This document shows positions 9,517 through 18,188 of a stretch of DNA of 64,000 bases, piece by piece. A model generated the notes under the pieces. That model saw only the letters and a list, made by a program, of their open reading frames with translations. It was not told where the DNA came from and did no database searches. The first letter of the stretch is position 1. Each line of letters opens with the position of its first letter. The stretch is taken from positions 3,100,001 through 3,164,000 of the forward strand of contig NC_007802.1 in NCBI RefSeq assembly GCF_000013565.1, in the 5' to 3' direction. The translations under genes were made by a program, and so were the position numbers. Source of the stretch: Jannaschia sp. CCS1. GTDB lineage: Bacteria > Pseudomonadota > Alphaproteobacteria > Rhodobacterales > Rhodobacteraceae.

Positions 9517-10572
9517 TCACTGAGCCTTCACCGCGTTCCAGGCTGAGACGTAATCGCCCAGTCGCGGCCCGAGGTTTTCCCAAAGCAGAAGCGAGTCAAT
9601 GTAGCCGGGATCGTCCTGATGCAGGGACGCGAATTGTTCATCGGTCATGCAATTCCGTGCGGCGACGGGGTTGGTCACCGAGTAGCCGTTCACGTTGGCC
9701 ACTCCGCATTGTCCCAGCTCACTGATCGACATGTTCAGGAACTCGTAGGCGCAATCCTGGTTGGGGCTGTCGGCCACGATCATCCAGCTGTCCATCCAGC
9801 CTTCGGCGTTCTCTTCCGGGATGAATTCAACGACTTCCATACCCTCGGCCTCAAGCAGCGCAGATTGATAGCCCGCCCAGGTGTTCGAGACCCAGACCTC
9901 ACCGGACAGATACAGATCAACCAGTTCACCGGCCGTCGACCAATAGCGCCGGATGTTGGGGCGCTGCTCCAGCAGGCTTTCCTGCGCGGCGGCAATCTGC
10001 GCGTCCGTCAGGTTGTAGATGTCCATGTCACCGTTTCGGCGCGCCGCGACATAGAGGGCGCTCTTGTCGTCCCAGATCGAGACGCGGCCTTCCAATGCAG
10101 GATCCCAGAGATCGGCAATGGAGGTCGGCGGCTCGTCAAACATGTCCGGGCGATACATGAACACGATCGCGCCCCACGCATACGGCAGCCCGTAGATCTG
10201 GCCGTCTGCGTTGATGCCGTCCGCCGTTCGGAATGCGTCATAGATCTCATCAAAGCGCTCGATCCGGTCGGTATCAATGGCCTCGACGAAACCCGCAGCG
10301 ATCAGGGGCGCGGTTGTATCAATCGACGGCGAGATAAGGTCAAACACACCTCCGCCAGCAGCCAGACGCGGTGCGAAGTCGTCGTTTGATCCGACATAGG
10401 TCGCGCTGACGGTGCAGCCCGTCGCCTCCGTGAACGCGTCAATGAAGCTTGGATCGGCGTAGCCTTCCCAGGTCAGCAGATTCAATTCACCGTCCGCAAA
10501 GGCGGGTGCCGCACTGGCCATCACCATGGACGCGATGCTGACACTGGCGGTCAGGTTCTTGCGAATATTCAT
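9517..10572 (-). CDS. periplasmic solute-binding protein, spermidine/putrescine type (PotD-like)
   Basis: A 351-residue exported protein. The signal peptide runs to about residue 26 (SVSIASMVMASAAPAFA, then DGELNLLTWEGYAD). The mature protein has the polyamine-binding-protein layout: LNLLTWEGYADPSFIDAF at the front, then FDLISPS, YGLPYAWGAIVFMYRPDMF and VSNTWAGY. These correspond to the loops that hold the amine in PotD and PotF. ATG 10572 follows an AGACCTGAGA leader; an upstream extension overlaps the regulator gene and is not family-like. The ligand could be putrescine, spermidine, GABA or another small amine or amino acid. Confidence 0.92.
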   Translation of the reverse strand: MNIRKNLTASVSIASMVMASAAPAFADGELNLLTWEGYADPSFIDAFTEATGCTVSATYVGSNDDFAPRLAAGGGVFDLISPSIDTTAPLIAAGFVEAIDTDRIERFDEIYDAFRTADGINADGQIYGLPYAWGAIVFMYRPDMFDEPPTSIADLWDPALEGRVSIWDDKSALYVAARRNGDMDIYNLTDAQIAAAQESLLEQRPNIRRYWSTAGELVDLYLSGEVWVSNTWAGYQSALLEAEGMEVVEFIPEENAEGWMDSWMIVADSPNQDCAYEFLNMSISELGQCGVANVNGYSVTNPVAARNCMTDEQFASLHQDDPGYIDSLLLWENLGPRLGDYVSAWNAVKAQ

Positions 10573-10597
10573 TCTCAGGTCTCCCCGTTCTGTTGGC

Positions 10598-11968
10598 TTA
10601 TTGGTCTTCGTTGGTCGGCGTGGCCGTCTTGCGGACGATCGTGCCGATATCGACGCCAAGGGCCTTGGCCGCCTTGCGTTTTGAGCCGTGAATTTGAATG
10701 GCGCGGTCAATCAGGCCGCGTTCGAACTGGCGGACCTCTGCGCGCAGATCGAGGGTCGCGGTTGTGGCCGGCGCGATGCCGTCATGCGGTCCCGCGATGT
10801 CCGAGGGGGCGATCAGGCTGCCAATCAGGTCGTCAAGCTCTTCAGCGTCCTCCAGATCAATGGCAAGGCGCTGAACGATGTTGAGAAGCTCGCGGATGTT
10901 TCCGGGAAACGCGTAATCCGCCAGGATCTCGCGCAAGCGTTGGGGCACTTGCATCGGGGCCTGACGACGCTGGTCAATGGTGCGGGCAAAGCGGTCAATC
11001 AGGTGATCGACAAGCCGTGTCATCTCGCGAAGGGGCGGGACATGCAGGTGGATCACCGCAAGTCTGAAGTACAGGTCTGCGCGGAAATCGCCGGTGCGCA
11101 TCATCTTGCGCAGATCGCGGTTCGTGGCCGAGATCACGCGGATATGCCGGGGCCGACCGTTGGCAGAACCCCCTTGCGTCCGCTGGCCGTCTTCAAGCAA
11201 CCCAAGCAGCCGGGCCTGACTGGACAGGGGCACATCGCCGACTTCGTCCAGAAACAACGTGCCCCCCTCTGCCTGGGCGATCAGACCTTTCGTGCCGTCG
11301 CCCCCAAACAGCATCCGATCAAAGTCGTCCGGCGATGAGGCGGCGCAATTGACGATGACGAACGGATCGCGCGAGTCCGCGACAGAGGCCGCCAGAAACC
11401 GCGCAATCTCTGATTTTCCAACGCCCGACTCGCCCGTGATCAGCGTGCGCGCACCCATCCGTATGGCGCGCTCTCCCCGGGACAGGACGCGGTTCATCTC
11501 AGGGGACAAGCGTCTTTGTTCTGCGAAATCAGGGCGTGTCCGCTCATCCGACAGAAAGCGCACGCTGTCCTCCGCCTTGCGTCCAAAGACCTTGTCGCGG
11601 CGGAATTCAAAAACCTCCACGTCGCGCAGCTGAATCCACTGAACCGGCCCATCGGGTTGCACGCGCTTGAGGGTGGCCACAATCGGACATCCACCGGCCC
11701 CACGCAGCGCCACATCGGCACGGCGATCGCGCCGGGCGAAATCCACGACGTCGGCCCAACCATCAATGGCGACTGGCAGATCCATCAACGATCTGCCCTC
11801 GACGGACGCGCCTTGCAGATCCAGCATCCGCAACGCTTCGCGATTGGCGCTGACGACATCTCCGTGCAGCGACAGAGCGATGACGCCGTCCTCGAACAGG
11901 TCGAGGCGACGCGCGGCCTCATGGGGGGTCTCGACCGAGAAAAGCGGATGTTCTGCCCAAACCTGCAT
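10598..11968 (-). CDS. PAS-AAA+-Fis transcriptional regulator of the sigma-54 activator family lacking the GAFTGA loop
   Basis: A 456-residue regulator with a PAS-like domain (about 20-120), an AAA+ domain (about 150-385) and a C-terminal Fis-type helix-turn-helix (about 412-448, SKRKAAKALGVDIGTIVRK). Walker A is GESGVGKSE (179-187), Walker B GGTLFLDEVGD (235-245) and the arginine-finger segment FRADLYFRL. The sigma-54-contacting GAFTGA motif should follow LFG near residue 222; instead the sequence reads LFGGDGTKGLIAQAEG, so the loop is missing. TyrR and related proteins show that such members act on sigma-70 promoters. It begins two bases after the PAS gene and ends 25 before the binding-protein gene, so it probably controls this transport/catabolic operon. 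Confidence 0.9.
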   Translation of the reverse strand: MQVWAEHPLFSVETPHEAARRLDLFEDGVIALSLHGDVVSANREALRMLDLQGASVEGRSLMDLPVAIDGWADVVDFARRDRRADVALRGAGGCPIVATLKRVQPDGPVQWIQLRDVEVFEFRRDKVFGRKAEDSVRFLSDERTRPDFAEQRRLSPEMNRVLSRGERAIRMGARTLITGESGVGKSEIARFLAASVADSRDPFVIVNCAASSPDDFDRMLFGGDGTKGLIAQAEGGTLFLDEVGDVPLSSQARLLGLLEDGQRTQGGSANGRPRHIRVISATNRDLRKMMRTGDFRADLYFRLAVIHLHVPPLREMTRLVDHLIDRFARTIDQRRQAPMQVPQRLREILADYAFPGNIRELLNIVQRLAIDLEDAEELDDLIGSLIAPSDIAGPHDGIAPATTATLDLRAEVRQFERGLIDRAIQIHGSKRKAAKALGVDIGTIVRKTATPTNEDQ

Positions 11969-11970
11969 GT

Positions 11971-12780
11971 TTACGTCGCCCCGCCCATGGTCACATCACA
12001 AGCCGTGACAACCGCCCCGCCGTCCGCATTGGGGACGATTTTCCAAATCTGGCCATCAACCGTCACGTTGGACGGCAGGCCCCGATCAATGACTTTGCTC
12101 ACAGCATCGTTGATGGCGGCGTGGAGATTGACAGCCCCCATTTCAAGGCCAAGCACCTCTGCGGCGGATTGGGCCAGGTGACGCTCTGCTGCCGGGTTCA
12201 CGGCGGTAATGCGCCCGGCATCGTTGCAGGCGATAATCAGTTGCGGCAACGCGGCCAGTATCGTGCGCGCCTGCTCCAGATCGGCCAGCACGCGCTCCTC
12301 GCGGTGGCGCTGCTTGCCGACATCGCGCACGATCCCGAACATGCGCAGAAGCTTGCCGTTGACGACATGGGCGCGCACATCGTTTTCGACGTAGATTTCG
12401 ACGCCGTCATAGCGTGTGTCCAAAGCTGGCGCGGCATCGATCTCAAACCCATTGGCAATCAGCGCCAGGATGAACTCCTCGTTCTGGTCATTGCGAGGGA
12501 AGATCTCGCTGGTGGGCCGGGCCTCCAGATCCTCGCCGCTGTCGAGCAGATAGAGCCGAGACATGGCGGCATTGGAAAACCGCCAGCGCGGATCATTCTC
12601 GAACACTTGCCGGACAATTTCATGCTCAGGCGCCGTCAGGTCGACGGGCTCCCCAAACTCCATGCACCAGCACGCATCGGTGGACGCGGCCAATATGCCC
12701 GCCAGAACCTCCACCTCCGTCTGGGTGGGTGCCGCGCCAGAGGGTGAGATCCCTCGTTCGAGTAAACTTGATTCGATCAT
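11971..12780 (-). CDS. PAS-domain sensory protein, partner of the AAA+ regulator
   Basis: This 269-residue soluble protein has two PAS-like regions. The first (about 25-155) ends in a PAC-type segment LLRMFGIVRDVGKQRHREERV. The second begins after a short coiled linker (ILAALPQLIIACNDAGRITAVNPAAERHL, about 172-200). It has no kinase, GGDEF or DNA-binding domain, so it probably passes a signal by protein contact, plausibly to the AAA+ regulator that starts two bases downstream. ATG 12780 has no clear ribosome binding site. A weak promoter (TTGGGT, 18 bases, GATAAT on the minus strand, 12794-12823) lies so close that translation may be nearly leaderless. Confidence 0.8.
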   Translation of the reverse strand: MIESSLLERGISPSGAAPTQTEVEVLAGILAASTDACWCMEFGEPVDLTAPEHEIVRQVFENDPRWRFSNAAMSRLYLLDSGEDLEARPTSEIFPRNDQNEEFILALIANGFEIDAAPALDTRYDGVEIYVENDVRAHVVNGKLLRMFGIVRDVGKQRHREERVLADLEQARTILAALPQLIIACNDAGRITAVNPAAERHLAQSAAEVLGLEMGAVNLHAAINDAVSKVIDRGLPSNVTVDGQIWKIVPNADGGAVVTACDVTMGGAT

Positions 12781-13026
12781 GCATCAACGCTGCATTATCG
12801 CATCATCTTCGGTCAATACCCAATTTTTCATGATAATAATATCGATGCGAATGATGACAAAGTACGATAATTCTCCTATGAATCCTGCTGCTTGAGCGCC
12901 ATAATCATCCCCGTTTTCCCGGCTCCCTCGGTTCGGGGAGTCCGTGCGCGGGTCGCAAACTCGGAGAGTTAAGCCGCGTTTGGGAGAATCACGCGCCGGG
13001 CCCTGGGGCGGACATGCGACGTGTCC

Positions 13027-13812
13027 TTACGTCGCCGACCTGGCCACGCCGCTCCATTGCGCAAAGGCTGTCGCGATCAGGATCTTGTCAGAGCCGATGA
13101 CAAAGCTGCGCACACCCCGTTCAGACCAGTCGGCGATCAGTGTTTCACACTCCGTCGAGTCCGCCGAGAATATCGGCATCATCACGTCCAGATCGGCGCC
13201 TAGTGCGCATGTCACCATCTCGACCAGCGCGGCCTGCACCGTGTCGTGACGCCAGTCGCCGTTGAACCCCATGGAGACAGACAGATCGAACGGACCAAAC
13301 ATCAGGCCTCGCAGCCCCGGCGTCGCGCAGATCTCCTTGATGTTGCGGTACCCGTTTGCGGTCTCCACCAGGCCAATAACGCCGACGCGGGCTTCCTCTT
13401 CGACTACGTAATCCTGCCAATTTCGAATGAAATGCCCGCCGGACCGACAACAGGGGCACGCCCCGCGCAGGCCGTGCGGGGCAAATCGCGTGGCAGCCAC
13501 AGCGCGCGCGGCCTCTTCGCCGCTGGACAGGTTAGGCACAACGACATGACGAATACCGGCATCAAGGGCTTTCATAATCAAGACAGGGTCGTTTTGCGGC
13601 ACCCGAACGGCGGCAGCGATGTCGTTGGCATCTGCCGCACGGGCCAGGTTTTCCGCGGCATCCATCCCGAAAACGCCGTGTTCACAGTCTATTACGGTGA
13701 AGTCGAACCCGTTGAGACCGATCAGATCAATCATCTCAGGCGCGGCAATCTGTGACCATGTCCCGATGGTCCGCGAGGGAGACGCAAGCAAGGCGCCCAG
13801 ATCGCGGGTCAT
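13027..13812 (-). CDS. HpcH/HpaI family class II aldolase
   Basis: A 261-residue metal-dependent aldolase of the 4-hydroxy-2-oxoheptanedioate/2-keto-3-deoxy-acid type, which cleaves hydroxy-oxo acids to pyruvate (or a related oxo acid) and an aldehyde. All key HpaI residues are in place and nearly share E. coli numbering: D42 and H45 in IDCEHGVFG, R70 in AVRVPQND, metal ligands E150 in GLVETANG and D176 in GPFDLSVSMG. ATG 13812 overlaps the RidA stop (ATGA). A cysteine cluster (C119, C121, C122 in RGACPCCRSGG) replaces the usual GVGSALARAS-like segment, which may alter substrate choice. It is the last gene of the BKACE/TRAP operon. Confidence 0.9.
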   Translation of the reverse strand: MTRDLGALLASPSRTIGTWSQIAAPEMIDLIGLNGFDFTVIDCEHGVFGMDAAENLARAADANDIAAAVRVPQNDPVLIMKALDAGIRHVVVPNLSSGEEAARAVAATRFAPHGLRGACPCCRSGGHFIRNWQDYVVEEEARVGVIGLVETANGYRNIKEICATPGLRGLMFGPFDLSVSMGFNGDWRHDTVQAALVEMVTCALGADLDVMMPIFSADSTECETLIADWSERGVRSFVIGSDKILIATAFAQWSGVARSAT

Positions 13813-14213
13813 GCGTCTTCCAGTCCAAGGATGGCTTTGCATTTGATTTCGACAAGGATGCCGGGCATCGAGAATCCGTTTACGGAAAATCCTGTCCAGG
13901 TCGGGTAGCGATGTTTAAAGAAGCGGTCTTTGACGGCCATGAACGTCTTCAACTCATCCATGGATCCCGCGAACCAGCTTTCCAACTCGACCACGTCATC
14001 GAAGCTGGCCCCCGCGGCTGCCAGAACCTTGCCAGCGTTCTCGAAGGCCTGGGTGAACTGCGCTTCGGGCCCGTCCACCACGTTCAGATCCGCGTCGCGC
14101 CCCACCTGACCGGAACAATAAAGCGTGTCGCCCACCAATATCCCGGGGGCATAATGGTAGGTGTCATAGATGTTTTCCATCCCTGCGGGGACGATGACGC
14201 GCCGTGTTGGCAT
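13809..14213 (-). CDS. RidA/YjgF family protein
   Basis: A 134-residue Rid-superfamily protein. Archetypal RidA hydrolyses reactive enamines and imines released by PLP enzymes, and other subgroups act in specific catabolic pathways. Family features seen are GDTLYCSGQVGRD, FENAGKVLAAAGASFDDVVEL and the C-terminal PGILVEIKCKAILG. The final segment has IKCKA where canonical RidA has an EIEAIA-type ending with the substrate-binding arginine upstream, so a Rid subgroup without deaminase activity is possible. ATG 14213 starts four bases after the E1 stop. Its stop overlaps the aldolase start. Confidence 0.88.
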   Translation of the reverse strand: MPTRRVIVPAGMENIYDTYHYAPGILVGDTLYCSGQVGRDADLNVVDGPEAQFTQAFENAGKVLAAAGASFDDVVELESWFAGSMDELKTFMAVKDRFFKHRYPTWTGFSVNGFSMPGILVEIKCKAILGLEDA

Positions 14214-14217
14214 GGGT

Positions 14218-16245
14218 TTAGCTCCTGTAGCAGACGGTTCTGACGGCCTCGGCGATACGGCGGGCATCGGGCATGTATTGGCGTTCCAGCCGGTCGTTGT
14301 AGGGAACGGGCATTTCCGGCGCGCCGATCCGCGCGACCGGCGCGTCAAGCCAGTCAAAGGCGGCCTCGGTGATGGCAGCGGCAATCTCTCCACCAAATCC
14401 GCCGAAACGCGGCGCTTCGTGCACCACGACGGCCCGGTTGGTTTTGCGGACACTCCCGACAATCGTGTCAATGTCGAATGGCTTGATCGTGCGCGGATCA
14501 ATCACCTCGGCCCTGATCCCCTCGCCGGCCAGCTTGTCGGCCGCCTGCACAGCGCGCTCGACCATGGCGAGGGTCGCAACGATTGTGCAATCGGACCCCT
14601 CGCGCAGGATACGCGCCTGTCCCGGCTCCACCACATAGCTGGCCTCAGGCACCGCCTGCGCCTGCCCCAGATAGAGCAGCTTGTGTTCCAGAAACACGAC
14701 CGGGCCATCATGGCGGAGCGCGGCTGCCATCAACCCCTTGGCGTCGTAAGCGGTAGAGGGCGCGTAGATTTCCAGCCCGGGGACATTGGCAAAGAGCATC
14801 TCAAGCGATTGGCAATGTTGTGCGGCCAATCGAATACCTGCACCTTGCGGGCCACGAAACACGATGGGCACCTTTGCTTTCCCCCCGAGCATGAAGCGTG
14901 CTTTTGCAGCCTGATTGACAATGGCGTCCATCATCAGTGTCACGAAATCCCAGAGCTGCGCTTCCACCACGACACGTTTGCCGCGCATCGCCGCACCCAC
15001 ACCACAGGTCGCGATAGCGCCCTCGGAGATCGGCGTGTCGCGCACACGATCCGGGCCGAACGTATCGAAAAGGCCCTTTGTCAGGCCAAAAATGCCGCCG
15101 GTTCGCCCGACATCCTCCCCAAGGATCAGAAGATCTGGATCGCGCGCCATTTGCTGTGCGAAGGCTTCGGTAATCGCTTGGGCGTAGGTGATCTTGCGCG
15201 ACCCCGCCGCGGGCGGCGCCGGATACGCGCCCGTCCGGGGGGCGCTGACAAGCGACATGGCACCGGCCAGATCCGGCTCTGCCTGGGACCGGGCCCATTC
15301 GATGGCAGCCTCCACGTCCGCTTCGGCCTCATCATTCAGCGCGGCGTAGCTTGCCGCGTCCAACTCGCCAAGCTTTGACATGTCGGCCTCAAGTCGGACA
15401 ATCGGATCCTGGGATTTCCATGCCTCTTCCTCGGCCTCGCTTCGGTAGGCGGGCAGATTGGCACGCATCGAATGGTCGTCCCACCGATACGTCAGCGCCT
15501 CGATCAGGGTAGGCCCGTCCCCGGCCCGCGCCCGCAACGCCGCCCGCGACACGGCCATGTGCACCGCGGGCAGATCGTTGCCGTCGATCTGTTCGTTGGG
15601 CACGCCGTAAGCATCCCCTCGCGCGGCAATGCTTGGCCCGGCCGTGACTGCCGTCGTCGGAGTGGTCAAACCGTACTGGTTATTCTCGCAAAAGAAGATC
15701 AGCGGCAGCTTCCAGATTGCGGCAAGGTTCATCGCCTCGTGAAAGATCCCCTCGTTGGCCGCGCCATCGCCGAAGAAGCTGATCCCGATCGCACCGGTGG
15801 CGTCCAGTTGTTCGGCCAGCGCGGCGCCCGTACCAAGGCCGATCCCGGCCCCGACAATGCCATTCGCGCCCAGAATGCCACGGTCAAAATCCGCGATATG
15901 CATCGATCCGCCCAGACCGGCGCAATACCCGGTTTCACGCCCCATCAGTTCCGCAAACATTCGGCCCAGATCCGCGCCCTTGGCGATTGTATGCCCGTGG
16001 CCGCGATGGTGGGTCAGTATGAAGTCCGCAGGCTCCAGCACCGCACAGGCCCCGGCGGCAATGGCCTCCTGCCCGACACTTGAATGCGCCGTTCCCTTGA
16101 TCACGCCTTGCAAGAACAGCTCTTTTGCGCGGGTTTCAAACCGGCGAATTCGCAACATCATCTTCAGTGCGGCACGCAGATCTTTGGGGGCAAGCCCATT
16201 GGGCGTGGCGCGCGGCAAATTGTTGAGGACAGAGATGTCAGCCAT
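14218..16245 (-). CDS. fused alpha/beta E1 component of a ThDP-dependent 2-oxoacid dehydrogenase
   Basis: A 675-residue fusion. Residues 1-325 are an E1-alpha subunit with the ThDP/Mg motif GDGAANEGIFHEAMNLAAIW and the loop RYRWDDHSMR-like TYRWDDHSMR. Residues from about 345 are E1-beta with GEDVGRTGGIFGLT, DTPISEGAIATCGVGAAMRG and VVHEAPRFGGFGGEIAAAI. It should decarboxylate a 2-oxo acid or acetoin and transfer the acyl group to a lipoyl E2. Acetoin and branched-chain E1 enzymes normally have separate subunits; fused forms are less common. No E2 or E3 gene is nearby, so it must borrow these partners or act differently. ATG 16245 follows the TRAP gene by three bases. Confidence 0.92.
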   Translation of the reverse strand: MADISVLNNLPRATPNGLAPKDLRAALKMMLRIRRFETRAKELFLQGVIKGTAHSSVGQEAIAAGACAVLEPADFILTHHRGHGHTIAKGADLGRMFAELMGRETGYCAGLGGSMHIADFDRGILGANGIVGAGIGLGTGAALAEQLDATGAIGISFFGDGAANEGIFHEAMNLAAIWKLPLIFFCENNQYGLTTPTTAVTAGPSIAARGDAYGVPNEQIDGNDLPAVHMAVSRAALRARAGDGPTLIEALTYRWDDHSMRANLPAYRSEAEEEAWKSQDPIVRLEADMSKLGELDAASYAALNDEAEADVEAAIEWARSQAEPDLAGAMSLVSAPRTGAYPAPPAAGSRKITYAQAITEAFAQQMARDPDLLILGEDVGRTGGIFGLTKGLFDTFGPDRVRDTPISEGAIATCGVGAAMRGKRVVVEAQLWDFVTLMMDAIVNQAAKARFMLGGKAKVPIVFRGPQGAGIRLAAQHCQSLEMLFANVPGLEIYAPSTAYDAKGLMAAALRHDGPVVFLEHKLLYLGQAQAVPEASYVVEPGQARILREGSDCTIVATLAMVERAVQAADKLAGEGIRAEVIDPRTIKPFDIDTIVGSVRKTNRAVVVHEAPRFGGFGGEIAAAITEAAFDWLDAPVARIGAPEMPVPYNDRLERQYMPDARRIAEAVRTVCYRS

Positions 16246-16248
16246 GGA

Positions 16249-17565
16249 TCACCCGTAGACCAGCCGTGGCAACCACAGCGACAGATCAGGCCAAAGAATG
16301 ACGATCACAAGCGCCATGATTTGAAGCCCGATGAACGGCCATTGCGCCGAGAAGATGTCCTGCAAGGTGACCCCGTCCGGAGCGGCACCCTTGAGGTAGA
16401 AACATGCAGGCCCGAACGGAGGCGTCAGATAGGCGATCTGCATCGACAGGTTGAAGACAATGCCAAACCAGATGGGGTCATAGCCAAGCTCGGTCAGAAC
16501 CGGCAGGAAGATCGGCATCGTCAGAAACAGAATGCCGATCCAGTCGATGAAAAACCCCAACAGAATGAAGACGCCAACCATGACGGCAAGGATGATCGAA
16601 GGGTTGTCGGACACGCCCGACAAGACCTCCCCCGCGAAGGCAATGCCCCCCATGAGGTTGTAGACGCCGATCAGAGCGTTGGTGCCGAACACCAACCAGA
16701 ACACCATGCCGCAGGTGCGCATTGCCTGCACCATGACATCGCGTAACAAGGACCAGCTCATGACGCCCCGAACCGCTGCAGTCACGGCGGCCCCGAAGGC
16801 CCCCAGCGCGGCGCTTTCCGTGATCGAAGCGAAGCCGAAGTAGATGGACACAAGCACGCCCGATGCCACGAGAACCGGTAGAATGACGCCTTTGAACAGG
16901 GCCAGTTTCTCTCCAAGCGGCATGTCGCGTTCTTGCGGCGACAGGGCCGGGCCGAGGGCAGGATTCATCCAGCAGCGCCCCAGAACGTAGAGAATGTAGA
17001 AGCTGGCCAGCATCAAACCGGGCACCAGCGTGGCCAAGAATAGATGCGAGATCGAGACTTGCGCCGTGAGGCCGTAGAAGATCAGGATGATCGACGGCGG
17101 GATCATGGTGCCAAGTGACCCGCCCGATGTGATGATGCCGATCGCCATCTTCTTGTCGTAGCCAAGCCTCAGCATCTGCGGCAATGCGATCAAGCCCAAA
17201 AGGACAATCTCTCCACCAATAATGCCCGTCGTTGCCCCCAACACGACGGCCACGAAAATCGTCACCACGCCAATCCCGCCGCGCAGGGCTCCGGCCCAGA
17301 CGTGAAACGCATTATACAGATCGCGCGCGACGCCGGATTTCTCCATGAAACTGGCCATCAGAACGAACATCGGCACAGCGATCAGTTCAAACGACCCTAC
17401 AAATTCAGCTGTCCGCGCGCCGATCAGGAACAACCCGTTCGGTCCGAAGGCAACCAAGGTCAAAACGACCGCAATCGCGCCTGACACGAACGCAACCGGG
17501 ATGCCAAGGATCAGAAGCGTCATCATCGCGACGACGATCAGGATGGAGATGGTTCCGATATCCAT
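16249..17565 (-). CDS. TRAP transporter large membrane subunit (DctM-like)
   Basis: A 438-residue, highly hydrophobic protein with about twelve helices. It has DctM hallmarks such as LFKGVILPVLVASGVLVSIY, the re-entrant segment LGATTGIIGGEIVLLGLIAL and SGGSLGTMIPPSIILIFYG. It is the sodium-coupled import channel of the TRAP system and pairs with the small subunit, whose stop lies five bases upstream. TRAP systems carry mostly carboxylates. The gene sits between the small subunit and the E1 fusion in one operon. Confidence 0.95.
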   Translation of the reverse strand: MDIGTISILIVVAMMTLLILGIPVAFVSGAIAVVLTLVAFGPNGLFLIGARTAEFVGSFELIAVPMFVLMASFMEKSGVARDLYNAFHVWAGALRGGIGVVTIFVAVVLGATTGIIGGEIVLLGLIALPQMLRLGYDKKMAIGIITSGGSLGTMIPPSIILIFYGLTAQVSISHLFLATLVPGLMLASFYILYVLGRCWMNPALGPALSPQERDMPLGEKLALFKGVILPVLVASGVLVSIYFGFASITESAALGAFGAAVTAAVRGVMSWSLLRDVMVQAMRTCGMVFWLVFGTNALIGVYNLMGGIAFAGEVLSGVSDNPSIILAVMVGVFILLGFFIDWIGILFLTMPIFLPVLTELGYDPIWFGIVFNLSMQIAYLTPPFGPACFYLKGAAPDGVTLQDIFSAQWPFIGLQIMALVIVILWPDLSLWLPRLVYG

Positions 17566-17570
17566 AAGGA

Positions 17571-18131
17571 TCAGGCCCGTGGCCCTTCACCCGCATCGGG
17601 TGGGATGGCTCCATGCGGAATGGGCTCCGGTGGGTAGCTTTCCTCGCCATGGGTGAGAAGTCGCCAGAGCCGGATGGTCACGAGGATCAGAAACAGGGCC
17701 GCCGCCAGGAACAGGGCGACCTTTATGAAGGCCGGAAGTGGCGTGTTCCACGATGTGCCGGAGCGTTCAGGAAACCAGGTGCCATTGGGCATGAAGCGAA
17801 AGGCCGCGCGTTGCGCGATACTCCAGCCCGAGACGGCCAAGCCCGACAGAAATATGATCCCGCAAAGGTGGCCCAGTCCTTCCAACCCAAGCCGTGCTTT
17901 CCGCGGCAGCCTGTCGGCAACAACTGAAATTCTCATATGGCCCCGCTCTGCCATACAGAACGCACCGCCAAACAAAAACGCGACGGCCCCCAGAAGGCCG
18001 GCGATTTCATGGGCCCAGAACGTTGGTGCGTTGAAGCCGTAGCGGGCGACCACCTCGACCACCATCATCAATGCGATGAGGCCGAAGCCGAAGGACGCAA
18101 GGGTCCCGATGATTTGCGCGAAACGTGTCAT
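17571..18131 (-). CDS. TRAP transporter small membrane subunit (DctQ-like)
   Basis: A 186-residue protein with four predicted helices, starting near residues 8-30 (LASFGFGLIALMMVVEVVARYGF). It has the family segment FWAHEIAGLLGAVAFLFGGA, followed by a charged region that contains MRISVVADRLP. The C-terminus is a proline-rich cytoplasmic tail of about 25 residues. It binds the large subunit in the inner membrane. It begins 57 bases after the binding-protein gene. Confidence 0.93.
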   Translation of the reverse strand: MTRFAQIIGTLASFGFGLIALMMVVEVVARYGFNAPTFWAHEIAGLLGAVAFLFGGAFCMAERGHMRISVVADRLPRKARLGLEGLGHLCGIIFLSGLAVSGWSIAQRAAFRFMPNGTWFPERSGTSWNTPLPAFIKVALFLAAALFLILVTIRLWRLLTHGEESYPPEPIPHGAIPPDAGEGPRA

Positions 18132-18188
18132 GAGATCACCTTTGAAACGCCCCGGCGCGCACGGATGCGCGCCGGGGTGCGGATACGG

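Noticed and set aside
12905-12935. Hairpin-like CTCCC...GGGAG after the aldolase gene
   Set aside because: The stem is only about five to seven pairs and no T-run follows on the minus strand, so a terminator cannot be claimed.
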